NCBI RefSeq assembly: GCF_001411495.1
Contig: NZ_CP012981.1
Coordinates: 62,001 to 126,000, forward strand
Reading direction: 5' to 3'
Source: Burkholderia cepacia ATCC 25416
GTDB taxonomy: Bacteria > Pseudomonadota > Gammaproteobacteria > Burkholderiales > Burkholderiaceae
Length of the DNA stretch: 64,000 nucleotides
The notes under the pieces were generated by a model. That model was not told the origin of the DNA, did no database searches, and saw nothing but the letters and a program-made list of their open reading frames with translations. Position 1 is the stretch's first letter, and every line of letters begins with the position of its first letter. The translations under genes and the position numbers were made by a program. This document shows, one piece after another, positions 36,666 to 47,773 of the stretch.

Positions 36666-39503
36666 ATGAGCAACAAGAAAGCCGATTCGAAACCGCAGGC
36701 CAAGTATCCGGTCAACCTGCTCGACACGCCGTTCCCGATGCGCGGCGACCTGCCCAAGCGCGAACCGCAGTGGGTCAAGGAATGGGAAGAACGCGGCCTC
36801 TACGAGAAGATCCGCGCGGCCAGCAAGGGCCGGCCGAAGTTCATCCTGCACGACGGCCCGCCGTATGCGAACGGCGACATCCACCTCGGCCACGCCGTCA
36901 ACAAGATCCTGAAGGACATCGTCGTCAAGTCGCGCAACATGGCCGGCTTCGACGCACCGTACGTGCCCGGCTGGGATTGCCACGGGATGCCGATCGAGAT
37001 CCAGATCGAGAAGCAGTTCGGCAAGTCGCTGCCGGCGGCCGAAGTGATGAGCAAGGCGCGCGCGTACGCGACCGAGCAGATCGAGAAGCAGAAGGTCGGC
37101 TTCAAGCGTCTCGGCGTGCTCGGCGACTGGGCCAACCCGTACAAGACGATGAACTTCGTCAACGAGGCGGAAGAGATCCGCGCGCTCGGCAAGATCATCG
37201 AGAAGGGCTACGTGTATCGCGGGCTGAAGCCGGTGAACTGGTGCTTCGACTGCGGCTCGGCGCTCGCGGAAGCGGAAGTCGAGTACAAGGACCGCACCGA
37301 CCCGACGATCGACGTGATGTTCGCGTTCGCGGAACCGGAAAAGACCGCGCAGGCGTTCGGCCTGCCGGCGCTGCCGCGCGCCGAGGGCGGCATCGTGATC
37401 TGGACCACCACGCCGTGGACGATCCCCGCGAACCAGGCGTTGAACCTCCATCCGGAAATCGTCTACGCGCTAGTCGACACCGAGCGCGGGCTGCTGATCA
37501 TCGCGGAAGAACGTGTCGAAGCCTGCATGACCGACTTCAAGCTGACCGGCCGCGTCGTCGCGACCGCGCCGGGCGTGAAGCTCGCGAACCTGCGCTTCCA
37601 CCACCCGCTCGCATCGGCCCACCCCGGCTACAAGCGCACCGCGCCCGTCTACCTCGGCGACTACGTGACGACCGACACCGGTACCGGCGTCGTGCACTCG
37701 TCGCCCGCGTACGGCATCGAGGACTTCCAGTCGTGCAAGGCGCACGGGATGACCGACTCGGACATCATCAACCCGGTGATGGGCGACGGTCGTTACATCG
37801 AATCGCTGCCGCTGTTCGGCGGCCTGTCGATCTGGGACGCGAACCCGAAGGTCGTCGACGCGCTGCGCGAGGCCGGCTCGCTGCTGCGCAGCGAGCACTA
37901 CAAGCACAGCTACATGCACTGCTGGCGTCACAAGACGGCGATCATTTACCGCGCGACGTCGCAGTGGTTCGCCGGCATGGACGTGACGCCGCGCGACGGC
38001 GGCAAGACGCTGCGCGAAACCGCGCTCGAAGGCATCGACGCCACCGCGTTCTACCCGTCGTGGGGCAAGCAGCGCCTGTTCAGCATGATCGCGAACCGTC
38101 CCGACTGGACGCTGTCGCGCCAGCGCCAATGGGGCGTGCCGATGGCGTTCTTCGTGCACAAGGAAACCGGCGAGCTGCACCCGCGCACGCTCGAGCTGCT
38201 CGAGGAAGTCGCGAAGCGCGTCGAGCAGTCGGGTATCGAGGCCTGGCAGACGCTCGACCCGCGCGAGCTGATCGGCGACGACGCGAACCTGTACGAAAAG
38301 AACCGCGACACGCTCGACGTGTGGTTCGACTCGGGCACGACGCACTGGCACGTGCTGCGCGGCTCGCACAAGGATCAGCTGCAGTTCCCGGCCGACCTCT
38401 ACCTCGAAGGCTCGGACCAGCACCGCGGCTGGTTCCACTCGTCGCTCTTGACCGCATCGATGATCGACGGCCGCGCGCCGTACAAGGGCCTGCTCACGCA
38501 CGGCTTCACGGTCGACGGCGAAGGCCGCAAGATGAGCAAGTCGCTCGGCAACGGCATCGATCCGCATGAAGTCGCGAACCGCCTCGGCGCGGAAATCATC
38601 CGCCTGTGGATCGCATCGACCGACTATTCGGGCGAGCTCGCGATCTCCGAGGAAATCCTGAAGCGCGTGACCGAAGGCTATCGCCGCATCCGCAACACGC
38701 TGCGCTTCCTGCTCGCGAACCTGTCGGACTTCGACTTCGCGCAGCACGCGGTGCCCGTCGACGAATGGCTCGAGATCGACCGTTATGCGGTCGCGTTCTC
38801 GCAGCAACTGCAGACGGAACTGCTCGGCCACTACGAGAAGTACGAATTCCACCCGGTCGTCGCGAAGCTGCAGACGTACTGCTCGGAAGATCTCGGCGGC
38901 TTCTACCTCGACGTGCTGAAGGACCGCCTGTACACGAGCGCGGCCGATTCGCGCGCGCGCCGCTCCGCGCAGACCGCGCTGTACCACCTCACGCACGGCC
39001 TGCTGCGCGTGCTCGCGCCGTTCCTGTCGTTCACGGCGGAAGAAGCGTGGAAGGTGTTCCAGCCGGCCAGCGACACGATCTTCACGGAAACCTACTACGC
39101 GTATCCGGAAGTCGCCGGCTCGGCCGCGCTGATCGAGAAGTGGGCGCTGCTGCGCGATGTGCGCGGCAACGTGACGAAGGCGCTCGAGGAAGCGCGCACC
39201 GCGAACCGCATCGGTTCGTCGCTGCAGGCCGAAGTCGCCGTGCATGCGAGCGGCGCACGCTACGACGCGCTCACGAGCCTCGGCGATGATCTCAAGTTCG
39301 TGCTGATCACGTCGGCCGCGACGGTCGTCAAGGTCGACGACGAAGCGCAGGAAAGCGTCGACGTCGCAGCGTCGAAGTACCAGAAGTGCGAACGCTGCTG
39401 GCACTACCGCGAAGATGTCGGCGCGCACGCCGATCACCCGACGCTGTGCGGCCGCTGCTTCTCCAACCTGTTCGAAAACGGCGAAATCCGGAGCGCTGCT
39501 TGA
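36666..39503 (+). CDS. ileS: Isoleucyl-tRNA synthetase IleS
   Basis: 945 residues, full length, class-I aminoacyl-tRNA synthetase. The HIGH-type motif is [20 protein letters not shown] near 61-80, and KMSKS appears in [10 protein letters not shown] near 622. The editing CP1 domain includes [14 protein letters not shown] near 243. A C-terminal zinc site has [12 protein letters not shown] and CGRCFSNL, giving four cysteines. It is followed by lspA with only two bases between the stop codon and the next ATG. Confidence 0.96.
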   Translation: MSNKKADSKPQAKYPVNLLDTPFPMRGDLPKREPQWVKEWEERGLYEKIRAASKGRPKFILHDGPPYANGDIHLGHAVNKILKDIVVKSRNMAGFDAPYVPGWDCHGMPIEIQIEKQFGKSLPAAEVMSKARAYATEQIEKQKVGFKRLGVLGDWANPYKTMNFVNEAEEIRALGKIIEKGYVYRGLKPVNWCFDCGSALAEAEVEYKDRTDPTIDVMFAFAEPEKTAQAFGLPALPRAEGGIVIWTTTPWTIPANQALNLHPEIVYALVDTERGLLIIAEERVEACMTDFKLTGRVVATAPGVKLANLRFHHPLASAHPGYKRTAPVYLGDYVTTDTGTGVVHSSPAYGIEDFQSCKAHGMTDSDIINPVMGDGRYIESLPLFGGLSIWDANPKVVDALREAGSLLRSEHYKHSYMHCWRHKTAIIYRATSQWFAGMDVTPRDGGKTLRETALEGIDATAFYPSWGKQRLFSMIANRPDWTLSRQRQWGVPMAFFVHKETGELHPRTLELLEEVAKRVEQSGIEAWQTLDPRELIGDDANLYEKNRDTLDVWFDSGTTHWHVLRGSHKDQLQFPADLYLEGSDQHRGWFHSSLLTASMIDGRAPYKGLLTHGFTVDGEGRKMSKSLGNGIDPHEVANRLGAEIIRLWIASTDYSGELAISEEILKRVTEGYRRIRNTLRFLLANLSDFDFAQHAVPVDEWLEIDRYAVAFSQQLQTELLGHYEKYEFHPVVAKLQTYCSEDLGGFYLDVLKDRLYTSAADSRARRSAQTALYHLTHGLLRVLAPFLSFTAEEAWKVFQPASDTIFTETYYAYPEVAGSAALIEKWALLRDVRGNVTKALEEARTANRIGSSLQAEVAVHASGARYDALTSLGDDLKFVLITSAATVVKVDDEAQESVDVAASKYQKCERCWHYREDVGAHADHPTLCGRCFSNLFENGEIRSAA

Positions 39504-39505
39504 AT

Positions 39506-40006
39506 ATGGCGAAAACCCTCTCGAAACCGGCCAGCGGCGCGCTTGCGCCCTGGCTCGGCATTTCGCTGATCGTGATCCTGTTCGACCAGCTGTCGAAGAT
39601 CGCGATCCTGAAAACGTTCGTGTACGGCGCGCAGCATGCGCTGACGTCGTTCTTCAACCTCGTGCTGGTGTACAACCGCGGCGCTGCGTTCGGCTTCCTG
39701 TCGACCGCGAGCGGCTGGCAGCGCTGGGCGTTCACCGCGCTCGGCATCGGCGCGACGCTCGTGATCTGCTTCCTGCTGAAGCGCCACGGCCACCAGCGGC
39801 TGTTCAGCGTGTCGCTCGCGCTGATCCTCGGCGGCGCGCTCGGCAACGTGATCGACCGGCTCGTCTACGGCCACGTGATCGACTTCCTCGATTTCCACCT
39901 CGGCGCCTGGCACTTCCCGGCGTTCAACCTCGCCGATTCCGCGATCACGATCGGCGCGGTGCTGCTGATCTACGACGAACTGCGTCGCGTGCGCGGCTCG
40001 CGCTAA
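39506..40006 (+). CDS. lspA: Lipoprotein signal peptidase LspA
   Basis: 166 residues from ATG 39506, inner-membrane aspartyl protease with four transmembrane helices. The catalytic Asps are in [21 protein letters not shown] near 110-130 and [11 protein letters not shown] near 140-150. [13 protein letters not shown] near 53 is the conserved loop. It cleaves prolipoprotein signal peptides. The context ileS-lspA-coaBC is typical. Confidence 0.95.
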   Translation: MAKTLSKPASGALAPWLGISLIVILFDQLSKIAILKTFVYGAQHALTSFFNLVLVYNRGAAFGFLSTASGWQRWAFTALGIGATLVICFLLKRHGHQRLFSVSLALILGGALGNVIDRLVYGHVIDFLDFHLGAWHFPAFNLADSAITIGAVLLIYDELRRVRGSR

Positions 40007-40073
40007 GCGCGCATACTCGGCGTCGACGGCCGGCTTCGCGCCGGCCGTTCCGTTCGACCCTTGGAGGCCTGAG

Positions 40074-41285
40074 TTGGCACAAGCAGAACTCGCAGGAAAA
40101 CACCTCGTTCTCGGCCTGACGGGCGGCATCGCCTGCTACAAGATCGCCGAGCTCACGCGGCTGCTCGTGAAGGCAGGCGCGACCGTGCAGGTCGCGATGA
40201 CCGAAGCCGCCACCCAGTTCATCACGCCCGTCACGATGCAGGCGCTGTCGGGCCGGCCCGTCTATACGAGCCAGTGGGACGCGCGCATCGACAACAACAT
40301 GGCGCACATCGACCTGTCGCGCGAAGCCGACGCGATCGTGATCGCGCCCGCGTCGACGGATTTCCTCGCGAAGCTCGCGCACGGGTTCGCGGACGACCTG
40401 CTGTCGACGCTGTGCGTCGCGCGCGATTGCCCGCTGCTCGTCGTCCCCGCGATGAACCGCCAGATGTGGCAGAACCCGGCCACGCAACGCAATGCCGCGC
40501 AACTGCGCGCGGACGGCGTGTCGGTGCTCGGCCCGGATTCGGGTGCGCAGGCGTGCGGCGAAGTCGGCGACGGCCGCATGCTCGAGCCCGAGGCGATCTA
40601 TGAAGCGATCGTCGCGCACTTCGCGCCGAAGGTGCTCGCGCACCGGCGCGTGCTGATCACGGCCGGCCCGACGTTCGAACCGCTCGACCCGGTACGCGGC
40701 CTCACGAACCGCTCGAGCGGCAAGATGGGCTTCGCGCTCGCGCGCGCCGCGCAGCAGGCCGGCGCCGACGTGCATCTCGTCGCGGGGCCGGTCGCGCTCG
40801 ACACGCCGTGGGGCGTCTACCGGCAGGACGTGCAGACGGCCCAGCAGATGTACGACGCGGTGATGCATGCCGTGAACGACGCCGACATCTTCATCGCGGT
40901 GGCCGCGGTCGCCGACTGGCGCGTCGCCCAGCCGGCCGAGCACAAGATGAAGAAGACGGCCGACCGCAAGATGCCCGCACTCGCGTTCGTCGAGAACCCG
41001 GACATCCTCGCATCGGTCGCGGCGCTGCCCGATCCGCCGTACTGCGTCGGGTTCGCGGCCGAAAGCGGCGACCTCGACGTGCACGGCGACGAGAAGCGCA
41101 AACGCAAGAACGTGCCGCTGCTCGTCGGCAACCTCGGCCCGCTGACGTTCGGCCGCGACGACAACGAAGTCGTGCTGTTCGAGGCCACCGGCCTCACGCG
41201 CCTGCCACGCGCACCGAAAGACGAACTCGCGCACACACTCGTCGCGGAAATTGCGAAACGCCTGCCCGACAACCGCCTGATCTGA
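40074..41285 (+). CDS. coaBC: Bifunctional phosphopantothenoylcysteine decarboxylase/synthase CoaBC
   Basis: 403 residues, TTG start at 40074 with TTGGAGG upstream. The CoaC half binds FMN and carries [15 protein letters not shown] near 16-30, the active-site His in [13 protein letters not shown] near 75 and the PAMNRQMW motif near 125. The CoaB half starts near 190 with [27 protein letters not shown] (read in parts). It makes 4'-phosphopantetheine for coenzyme A. Confidence 0.95.
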   Translation: MAQAELAGKHLVLGLTGGIACYKIAELTRLLVKAGATVQVAMTEAATQFITPVTMQALSGRPVYTSQWDARIDNNMAHIDLSREADAIVIAPASTDFLAKLAHGFADDLLSTLCVARDCPLLVVPAMNRQMWQNPATQRNAAQLRADGVSVLGPDSGAQACGEVGDGRMLEPEAIYEAIVAHFAPKVLAHRRVLITAGPTFEPLDPVRGLTNRSSGKMGFALARAAQQAGADVHLVAGPVALDTPWGVYRQDVQTAQQMYDAVMHAVNDADIFIAVAAVADWRVAQPAEHKMKKTADRKMPALAFVENPDILASVAALPDPPYCVGFAAESGDLDVHGDEKRKRKNVPLLVGNLGPLTFGRDDNEVVLFEATGLTRLPRAPKDELAHTLVAEIAKRLPDNRLI

Positions 41286-41340
41286 TCTCCCGCGCGGCGG
41301 CCGTCGCCGCCGCGCCCTTCCCGCCTCATCCGACGACCGC

Positions 41341-41787
41341 ATGAAACTCGACCTGAAGATTCTCGACGCGCGCATGCGCGACTACCTGCCCGCCTACGCG
41401 ACCACCGGCAGCGCGGGCCTCGACCTGCGTGCGTGCCTCGACGCGCCGGTGACGCTGCAGCCGGGCGAAACGACGCTCGTGCCGACGGGCCTCGCGATCC
41501 ACCTCGCCGATCCGGGCTACGCCGCGCTGATCCTGCCGCGCTCGGGCCTCGGCCACAAGCACGGGATCGTGCTCGGCAACCTCGTCGGCCTGATCGATTC
41601 CGACTACCAGGGCCAGTTGATGGTCTCGACGTGGAACCGCGGCCAGACCGAGTTCGTGCTGAATCCGTTCGAGCGGCTCGCGCAACTCGTGATCGTGCCG
41701 GTCGTGCAGGCGCAGTTCAACATCGTCGACGACTTCGCGGAAAGCGATCGCGGCGAGGGCGGCTTCGGCAGCACCGGCCGTCACTGA
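41341..41787 (+). CDS. dut: dUTP diphosphatase Dut
   Basis: 148 residues, trimeric dUTPase. The five conserved motifs are visible: [34 protein letters not shown], an RLAQLVI region, and the glycine-rich C-terminal arm [10 protein letters not shown]. It hydrolyses dUTP to dUMP. It follows coaBC by 55 bases and ends at a terminator. Confidence 0.96.
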   Translation: MKLDLKILDARMRDYLPAYATTGSAGLDLRACLDAPVTLQPGETTLVPTGLAIHLADPGYAALILPRSGLGHKHGIVLGNLVGLIDSDYQGQLMVSTWNRGQTEFVLNPFERLAQLVIVPVVQAQFNIVDDFAESDRGEGGFGSTGRH

Positions 41788-41800
41788 ACGGCGCAATGAC

Positions 41801-41825
41801 AAAGGGGCCTCGCGGCCCCTTTTTC
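41801..41825 (+). terminator. Terminator of dut
   Basis: AAAGGGGCC (41801-41809) pairs with GGCCCCTTT (41814-41822) and leads into a T run. Confidence 0.88.
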
Positions 41826-41838
41826 CTGTCCGTCTCCG

Positions 41839-42609
41839 TCACTCTTCGACGGGTTGCGCGATCCGCGCGGGCGCAAGGTCGCGCTGCCGCGCCTGGGCGA
41901 CGATCGCGTAGATCACCAGTGCGACCAGCACGGCGAGCAGCACCGCCGACGAACCGATCGTACCGAGCGCGAGGCCACCCTTCGCAACCGGCTTCGTCAG
42001 CAGATCGCCGACCGTCGCACCGAACGGCCGCGTGAGCACGAACGCGGCCCAGAACAGCAGCACGCCCGAGATCCGCGTGAAATAGTGGGCAAGCACGATC
42101 GCCGCGAGCAACCCGCCGATCAGCAGCGCGCCGCCGCCGAAGCCGAGCCCCGAGCTGTCCGCGAGGAAGTCGCCGAGCGCGGTGCCCAGCGTGTTCGAGA
42201 ACAGGATCGCGATCCAGTACAGCAGCTCGACCTTGCGCGTGCGGATCAGGTCGACCGACAGCGATTCGCCGCTGAGGCGCCACACGGCGAAGATGGCCAG
42301 CAGGATCGCGACCAGGATCGACGAGCCGGCCGCATAGCCGAGGCCGAGCGTGCGATCCATGAAATCGGACATCGTCGTGCCGGCCGTGCTCGTCGCGACG
42401 ATCACGGCCCAGTAGATCGCCGGGCGATAACGCGTCGTCCTGAGCTGCGCACCCAGCGTCACGAGAAAGAAACCGAACAGCAGGATCGAGCTCACCGCAT
42501 AGCCGACGTTCAGCGTCATCGACAACAGGTCGCCGCCAGTTTCGCCGAGTGTCGTCGCGCAGATCTTCATGATCCAAAACGCGAGCGTGATTTCGGGAAG
42601 TTTGTTCAT
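41839..42609 (-). CDS. DUF347-type multi-pass membrane protein
   Basis: 256 residues from ATG 42609 (AAGGGG upstream). About eight membrane helices arranged as internal repeats are visible, each containing a GT/GE-x-x-GD element: TTLGETGGDLL, STAGTTMSDF, NTLGTALGDFL and RPFGATVGDLL. This fits the DUF347 repeat family (COG4705), whose transport function is not established. It is convergent with dut. Confidence 0.85.
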   Translation of the reverse strand: MNKLPEITLAFWIMKICATTLGETGGDLLSMTLNVGYAVSSILLFGFFLVTLGAQLRTTRYRPAIYWAVIVATSTAGTTMSDFMDRTLGLGYAAGSSILVAILLAIFAVWRLSGESLSVDLIRTRKVELLYWIAILFSNTLGTALGDFLADSSGLGFGGGALLIGGLLAAIVLAHYFTRISGVLLFWAAFVLTRPFGATVGDLLTKPVAKGGLALGTIGSSAVLLAVLVALVIYAIVAQARQRDLAPARIAQPVEE

Positions 42610-42747
42610 TCGCACCCCTTTTTGCAGGAAGGCGGCGAGCCGGCGCATGCCGCGCCCGCCTTGCAGGCAGGATCGAATGTAGTCGCCGCGGGCTTAACGG
42701 AACCTTAGCGACCGGAAAAAACGGCGCGGGCGGCCGCGCCGGTACCG

Positions 42748-44154
42748 TCAACGAGCGTGTTCGTGCCGGTAATGCAGCGCGTACGCGAGCGTGAGCAGCA
42801 CGACGAACACGACGCCGACCACCATCGTCATCCGGAATTCGCGCGTGAACGCGGTCGTGAACAGGATCGCCGCGACGAGCCCCGCACCGAGCAGGCTGCC
42901 GAACGGATGCCCCCACATCCGGAACGCGAGCGCGGGGCCGCGATACCGCGAACGGAAGCGCAGGTGCGTGACGAAGATCATCAGCCACGTGAACAGCGCG
43001 CCGAACATCGCGATCGCCATCATCACCGTGAACGCGGTGTCGGGCGCGAGCGCGACCAGCACGGCCGCGACCGCGACGCCGCTGGTCGAGATCCACAGCG
43101 CCGCGCGCGGCACGCCGTTCGTGCCGAGCCGGCCGAACACCGCGGGCGCGAGCCGCGCGCGCGACAGGCTGAACATCATCCGCGTCGTCACGTAAAGCTG
43201 GCTGTTCATCGCCGACAACGCCGCGATCAGCAACACGAAGTTGATCACGCCCGCCGCGTACGGCACGTGGGTCGCGGCCATCACCTTCACGAACGGGCTT
43301 TCGTCGGTGCCGGCCTGCGTCCACGGCACGATCGCGAGCATCAGCGACAGCGTCAGCAGGTAGAACAGGACGAGCCGGAACACGGTCGAGCGGAATGCGC
43401 GCGTGACCGCGTGCTGCGGATCGCGTGCCTCGCCGGCCGCGATCGCGACGGCTTCGATGCTCATGTAGCTGAAGATCGCGACGATCACCGCGACCCAGGT
43501 GCCCCACGGCCCCTTCGGCATGAAGCCGCCGTGCGCGGTGTAGTTGGCGAAACCGATGCCGGATGCGACCGGCGCCGACCACACGAGATACGCGCCGAGC
43601 ACGATGAACACGACGATCGCCGCGATCTTCAGCAGCGAGAATGCGTATTCGACCGTGCCGTACAGCGTGACGCTCGCGAGATTCACGGCGATCAGCAGCG
43701 CGGAGAAGCCGATCACCCAGTACCAGCCGGGCACGGCCGGGAACCAGTACTTCATGAACACGGCGATCGCGCTGATCTCGGTGCCGATCGCGAACACCAC
43801 CGCGAACCAGTACGCATAGCGCACCAGGAAGCCGGCGAGGGGGCCGACGTAGTGCTCGGCATACGCGCCGAACGAGCCGGCGGTCGGATGCGCGACCGTC
43901 ATTTCCGCGAGCGCGCCCATCAGCAGCAGCGCGATCAGCGCGCCGATCGCATACGAGACCAGCACGCTCGGGCCGGCGAGCCCGATCGCGAACCCGCTGC
44001 CGAGGAACAGGCCCGTGCCGATCGCGCCGCCGATCGCGATCATCGCCATCTGCCCCGACGTCAGCGCATGGCGCAACCCTTGTTCGCGCGCGACGATGTT
44101 GTCGAACGACCGTTGTTGTTGTGTCACTGCCTTACCACTCCCCTGCACCACCAT
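42748..44154 (-). CDS. APC-family amino-acid permease
   Basis: 468 residues with 12 predicted membrane segments. The N-terminal motif SGQMAMIAIGGAIGTGLFLGSG (read in parts, near 33-55) and the following LAEMTVAHPTAGSFGAYAE near 82-100 place it with the AAT/GABA-permease group of proton-coupled amino-acid transporters. The later SYMSIEAVAIAAGEARDP near 235 is also typical. The substrate is unknown. A GGGGAG ribosome-binding site is close to the start; an alternative start downstream at the TQQQ region is possible. Confidence 0.9.
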   Translation of the reverse strand: MVVQGSGKAVTQQQRSFDNIVAREQGLRHALTSGQMAMIAIGGAIGTGLFLGSGFAIGLAGPSVLVSYAIGALIALLLMGALAEMTVAHPTAGSFGAYAEHYVGPLAGFLVRYAYWFAVVFAIGTEISAIAVFMKYWFPAVPGWYWVIGFSALLIAVNLASVTLYGTVEYAFSLLKIAAIVVFIVLGAYLVWSAPVASGIGFANYTAHGGFMPKGPWGTWVAVIVAIFSYMSIEAVAIAAGEARDPQHAVTRAFRSTVFRLVLFYLLTLSLMLAIVPWTQAGTDESPFVKVMAATHVPYAAGVINFVLLIAALSAMNSQLYVTTRMMFSLSRARLAPAVFGRLGTNGVPRAALWISTSGVAVAAVLVALAPDTAFTVMMAIAMFGALFTWLMIFVTHLRFRSRYRGPALAFRMWGHPFGSLLGAGLVAAILFTTAFTREFRMTMVVGVVFVVLLTLAYALHYRHEHAR

Positions 44155-44230
44155 TGCGCCGCCGGCGCCGGATAAAACGAAACGGCGCGGAGAACTTCCC
44201 GCGCCGTTCGCATGAACAACGAATTATCGC

Positions 44231-46531
44231 TTACTCGACTTCGACCGTCTCTTCGTTCGGCTTGTGCGGCGGATTCGCCAGCTTGTCGAACGACAACTGC
44301 ACCTTGTCGTTTTCGTCGACATCGACCGTCACGTGGCCGCCGTTGACGAGCTTGCCGAACAGCAGCTCGTCGGCCAGCGCGCGCCGGATCGTGTCCTGGA
44401 TCAGCCGCTGCATCGGCCGCGCGCCCATCAGCGGGTCGAAGCCGTGCTTCGCGAGATGCTTGCGCAACGCGTCGGTGAAGAGCGCGTCGACCTTCTTCTC
44501 GTGCAGCTGTTCCTCGAGCTGGATCAGGAACTTGTCGACCACGCGCATGATGATTTCCTCATCGAGCGAGCGGAAGCTGATGATCGAATCCAGGCGGTTG
44601 CGGAACTCCGGCGTGAACAGGCGCTTGATGTCGGTCATCTCGTCGCCCGTCTCGCGGCGCGTCGTGAAGCCGATCGTCGCCTTCTGCATCGACTCGGCGC
44701 CCGCGTTCGTCGTCATGATGATGATGACGTTGCGGAAATCCGCCTTGCGGCCGTTGTTGTCCGTCAGCGTGCCGTGGTCCATCACCTGCAGCAGCACGTT
44801 GAAGATGTCCGGGTGTGCCTTCTCGATTTCGTCGAGCAGCAGCACGCAGTGCGGCTTCTTCGTGACGGCTTCGGTCAGCAAGCCGCCCTGGTCGAACCCG
44901 ACGTAGCCCGGCGGCGCGCCGATCAGGCGGCTCACCGCGTGACGCTCCATGTATTCCGACATGTCGAAGCGGATCAGCTCGATGCCGAGCGTGAACGCGA
45001 GCTGGCGCGCCACTTCGGTCTTGCCGACACCCGTCGGGCCGGAGAACAGGAACGCGCCGATCGGCTTGTCCATCTTGCCGAGGCCCGCGCGTGCCATCTT
45101 GATCGAGGCCGCGAGCGCATCGATCGCCGGATCCTGGCCGAACACGACGCTCTTCAGGTCGCGATCGAGCGTCTGCAGCTTGCTGCGATCGTCCTGCGAC
45201 ACGCTCTGCGGCGGCACGCGCGCGATCTTCGAGATGATTTCCTCGATCTCGCTCTTGCCGATCGTCTTCTTCTGCTTCGACTTCGGCAGGATGCGCTGGG
45301 CGGCGCCTGCCTCGTCGATCACGTCGATCGCCTTGTCCGGCAGGTGACGGTCGGTAATGAAGCGCGCCGACAGTTCGGCCGCGGCCGACAGTGCGCCCGA
45401 CGAATACTTGACGCCGTGATGCTCCTCGAAGCGCGACTTCAGCCCGCGCAGGATCGCGACCGTCTGCTCGACGGTCGGCTCGCTCACGTCGACCTTCTGG
45501 AAGCGCCGCGACAGCGCCGCATCCTTCTCGAAGATGCCGCGATATTCGGTGAACGTGGTCGCGCCGATGCACTTGAGCGTGCCCGACGACAGCGCCGGCT
45601 TCAGCAGGTTCGACGCGTCGAGCGTGCCGCCCGACGCGGCGCCCGCGCCGATCAGCGTATGAATTTCGTCGATGAACAGGATCGCGTGCGGACGCTCCTT
45701 CAGCTCCTTCAGCACCGTCTTCAGACGTTGCTCGAAATCGCCGCGGTACTTGGTGCCGGCGAGCAGCGCGCCCATGTCGAGCGAATAGACCTGCGCGTTC
45801 GCGAGAATGTCCGGCACTTCGCCACGCGTGATGCGATAGGCGAGCCCTTCCGCGATCGCAGTCTTGCCGACGCCGGCCTCGCCGACGAGCAGCGGATTGT
45901 TCTTGCGGCGACGGCACAGCACCTGGACCACGCGCTCGACTTCGGGCTCGCGACCGATCAGCGGATCGATGCGGCCGTCCTTCGCCATCTGGTTCAGGTT
46001 CTGCGTGAATTGCGCGAGCGGCGTTTCCTTCTGCGCGTTCGCGTCTTCGCTTTCCGCGCTCGCGTCGGCCGACTTCGCGGCTTCGCCGCCGTTGGTCTTC
46101 GCGATGCCGTGCGAAATGAAGTTCACGACGTCCAGGCGCGTGACGCCCTGCTGCTGCAGGTAGTAGACGGCATGCGAATCCTTCTCGCCGAAGATCGCGA
46201 CCAGCACGTTAGCACCGGTGACTTCCTTCTTGCCGTTCGACGTCGACTGGACGTGCATGATCGCGCGCTGGATCACGCGCTGGAAACCGAGCGTCGGCTG
46301 GGTATCGACATCGTCGGTACCCGGGACGGTAGGTGTGTTGTCGTGGATGAAATTGCGCAGGTTCTGACGCAAGTCCTCGATGTTGGCCGCGCACGCGCGC
46401 AACACCTCGGCTGCCGTCGGATTATCCAGCAGGGCCAGCAGCAAATGCTCGACCGTTATGAACTCATGGCGCGCCTGGCGTGCTTCCATGAACGCCATGT
46501 GCAGGCTGACTTCCAATTCCTGGGCAATCAT
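44231..46531 (-). CDS. clpA: ATP-dependent Clp protease ATP-binding subunit ClpA
   Basis: 766 residues from ATG 46531, with GGAGGA upstream. The N-domain opens [19 protein letters not shown]. Walker A motifs are GEAGVGKT at about 217-224 and GPTGVGKT at about 498-505, and an IGF-type loop (TIGFTTRR) for ClpP docking lies near 615. It unfolds substrates for ClpP. Its start overlaps the clpS stop by four bases (ATGA), so the adaptor and unfoldase are co-translated. Confidence 0.96.
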   Translation of the reverse strand: MIAQELEVSLHMAFMEARQARHEFITVEHLLLALLDNPTAAEVLRACAANIEDLRQNLRNFIHDNTPTVPGTDDVDTQPTLGFQRVIQRAIMHVQSTSNGKKEVTGANVLVAIFGEKDSHAVYYLQQQGVTRLDVVNFISHGIAKTNGGEAAKSADASAESEDANAQKETPLAQFTQNLNQMAKDGRIDPLIGREPEVERVVQVLCRRRKNNPLLVGEAGVGKTAIAEGLAYRITRGEVPDILANAQVYSLDMGALLAGTKYRGDFEQRLKTVLKELKERPHAILFIDEIHTLIGAGAASGGTLDASNLLKPALSSGTLKCIGATTFTEYRGIFEKDAALSRRFQKVDVSEPTVEQTVAILRGLKSRFEEHHGVKYSSGALSAAAELSARFITDRHLPDKAIDVIDEAGAAQRILPKSKQKKTIGKSEIEEIISKIARVPPQSVSQDDRSKLQTLDRDLKSVVFGQDPAIDALAASIKMARAGLGKMDKPIGAFLFSGPTGVGKTEVARQLAFTLGIELIRFDMSEYMERHAVSRLIGAPPGYVGFDQGGLLTEAVTKKPHCVLLLDEIEKAHPDIFNVLLQVMDHGTLTDNNGRKADFRNVIIIMTTNAGAESMQKATIGFTTRRETGDEMTDIKRLFTPEFRNRLDSIISFRSLDEEIIMRVVDKFLIQLEEQLHEKKVDALFTDALRKHLAKHGFDPLMGARPMQRLIQDTIRRALADELLFGKLVNGGHVTVDVDENDKVQLSFDKLANPPHKPNEETVEVE

Positions 46532-46842
46532 GCTTCCTCCATCACGCACTGCAGCGGATGCCCGGCCTGCCGCGCATGGGTAACGACTTGCTCAACCTTG
46601 GTCGACGCGATGTCCCGCGTATAGACCCCACAAACCCCTCGCCCTTCGCGATGGACCTTCAGCATGATCTGCGTGGCCGTCTCGCGATCCTTCTTGAAAT
46701 ACTCCTGGACCACCATCACGACGAATTCCATCGGCGTGAAGTCGTCGTTCAGCAGCACCACCTTGTACATCGAAGGCGGCTTGAGCTTCTGCTGCTTGCG
46801 TTCCAGGACGGTGCTGTCCTGCTTGTCCGGGATAATCGCCAT
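46528..46842 (-). CDS. clpS: ClpS adaptor protein
   Basis: 104 residues. [20 protein letters not shown] near 22-41 carries the NDD/TPMEFV N-degron pocket motif, [20 protein letters not shown] near 72-91 follows. It delivers N-end-rule substrates to ClpAP. It is the first gene of clpS-clpA and is divergent from the cold-shock gene. Confidence 0.95.
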   Translation of the reverse strand: MAIIPDKQDSTVLERKQQKLKPPSMYKVVLLNDDFTPMEFVVMVVQEYFKKDRETATQIMLKVHREGRGVCGVYTRDIASTKVEQVVTHARQAGHPLQCVMEEA

Positions 46843-47207
46843 ACACCCATTCTAAACAACTCGGACAGGCCCGCAATCCTGCCATTACCCGACCGACCGG
46901 CCGGCGCCCTCCCCGGAATCCCGGAACACGCAATCTTCTTCGTGCCATACGAAAGCCGGCTGCGGTGCCGGCTTTCACGCGTGGCGCGGAACACGAACCG
47001 TCAGGGGGAACCGCACCGGAACGTCGTGTCCGCATCCAGTATCCCACAAGCCGGGACGACTCGAACGCGTGTCACTCGAGCCTGGTATATGAGCCGATTA
47101 TGCGGCTTTTCAAGTCCTCGCGCTTGGCCGCGTGCCGCCAAGCAAAGCCGGAAAAACCCTGAAAATGGGTTCTTTACAACGTCCCTCTAAACGTCTAAAA
47201 ATTCCAC
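46843..47207. other. Gene-free interval between clpS and the cold-shock gene
   Basis: No supported ORF is seen. The interval contains a perfect 10-bp hairpin, GAAAGCCGGC (46951-46960) with GCCGGCTTTC (46967-46976) and a 6-base loop, without a T run on either strand. It would lie in the clpS upstream region. The promoter of the cold-shock gene begins at 47208. Confidence 0.6.
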
Positions 47208-47236
47208 TTGACACTCCAATAAAGAGCGCCAACAAT
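47208..47236 (+). promoter_or_regulatory. Promoter of the cold-shock gene
   Basis: A perfect -35 TTGACA (47208-47213) and AACAAT (47231-47236) with 17-base spacing predict a start near 47243 and a leader of about 145 bases. Confidence 0.7.
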
Positions 47237-47248
47237 CAAGCTGGCACT

Positions 47249-47280
47249 TTTTTCAATTTGCCGGTCGGCAAGTTGAAAAA
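47249..47280 (+). promoter_or_regulatory. Hairpin at the 5' end of the cold-shock mRNA leader
   Basis: TTTTTCAA then TTGCCG (47249-47263) pair with CGGCAA then TTGAAAAA (47266-47280), with one G-T position between the two blocks. The long AT-rich-based stem lies right after the predicted transcription start, where cold-shock mRNAs carry temperature-sensitive structure. The role is inferred. Confidence 0.6.
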
Positions 47281-47387
47281 GGCCGAGGTGAGCTTGTGAG
47301 GGGGGAACGGCTGCATTTTCCGGTCGTTTAGCTTTTCGAGCGTGCTCGTGGTAAGTAGCAGCGACTGTGTGACAGGGGAAGTAGGAA

Positions 47388-47591
47388 ATGGCAACTGGTA
47401 TCGTTAAGTGGTTCAACGACGCGAAGGGCTTCGGTTTCATCACTCCCGATGAGGGCGGTGAGGATCTGTTTGCGCACTTCTCGGCTATCACCATGAATGG
47501 CTTCAAGACGCTGAAGGAAGGCCAGAAGGTGAGCTTTGACGTCGTCCAAGGGCCGAAGGGCAAGCAAGCGTCGAACATCCAGGCCGTATAA
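47388..47591 (+). CDS. cspD: Cold-shock domain protein, CspA/CspD family
   Basis: 67 residues, one OB-fold cold-shock domain. RNP1 is KGFGFI near 13-18 and RNP2 is LFAHF near 27-31. [20 protein letters not shown] is the usual start. It binds single-stranded RNA/DNA. The symbol rests on the position beside clpS-clpA, as for cspD in other proteobacteria; by length it equally fits CspA. It is followed by a strong terminator. Confidence 0.93.
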   Translation: MATGIVKWFNDAKGFGFITPDEGGEDLFAHFSAITMNGFKTLKEGQKVSFDVVQGPKGKQASNIQAV

Positions 47592-47610
47592 GGCACCGGA
47601 TATCAGACGA

Positions 47611-47647
47611 AGAAACCCGGCGCATTGCGCCGGGTTTCTTTTTTTTC
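47611..47647 (+). terminator. Terminator of the cold-shock gene
   Basis: AAACCCGGCGC (47613-47623) pairs with GCGCCGGGTTT (47627-47637), followed by a run of eight T. Confidence 0.93.
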
Positions 47648-47649
47648 GA

Positions 47650-47684
47650 GGCCGGCCAATCGATTATCGATTGGCCGGCCTTTT
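47650..47684 (+). terminator. Second hairpin: 31-bp near-perfect palindrome
   Basis: GGCCGGCCAATCGAT (47650-47664) and ATCGATTGGCCGGCC (47666-47680) are perfect 15-bp inverted copies around one base, followed by TTTT. It may back up the preceding terminator, or may be a protein-binding or cruciform site. Confidence 0.65.
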
Positions 47685-47773
47685 CGTTCAATCCCGATAA
47701 TTGAACACGTATTGTCTTGTCACACACGCAGATCGGATACTCATCCGGCACGTGAAACATAATCGTCACTTCG

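Noticed and set aside
37470..39437. Long minus-strand frame inside ileS
   Set aside because: IleS is intact with both signature motifs; the antisense frame has no family pattern.
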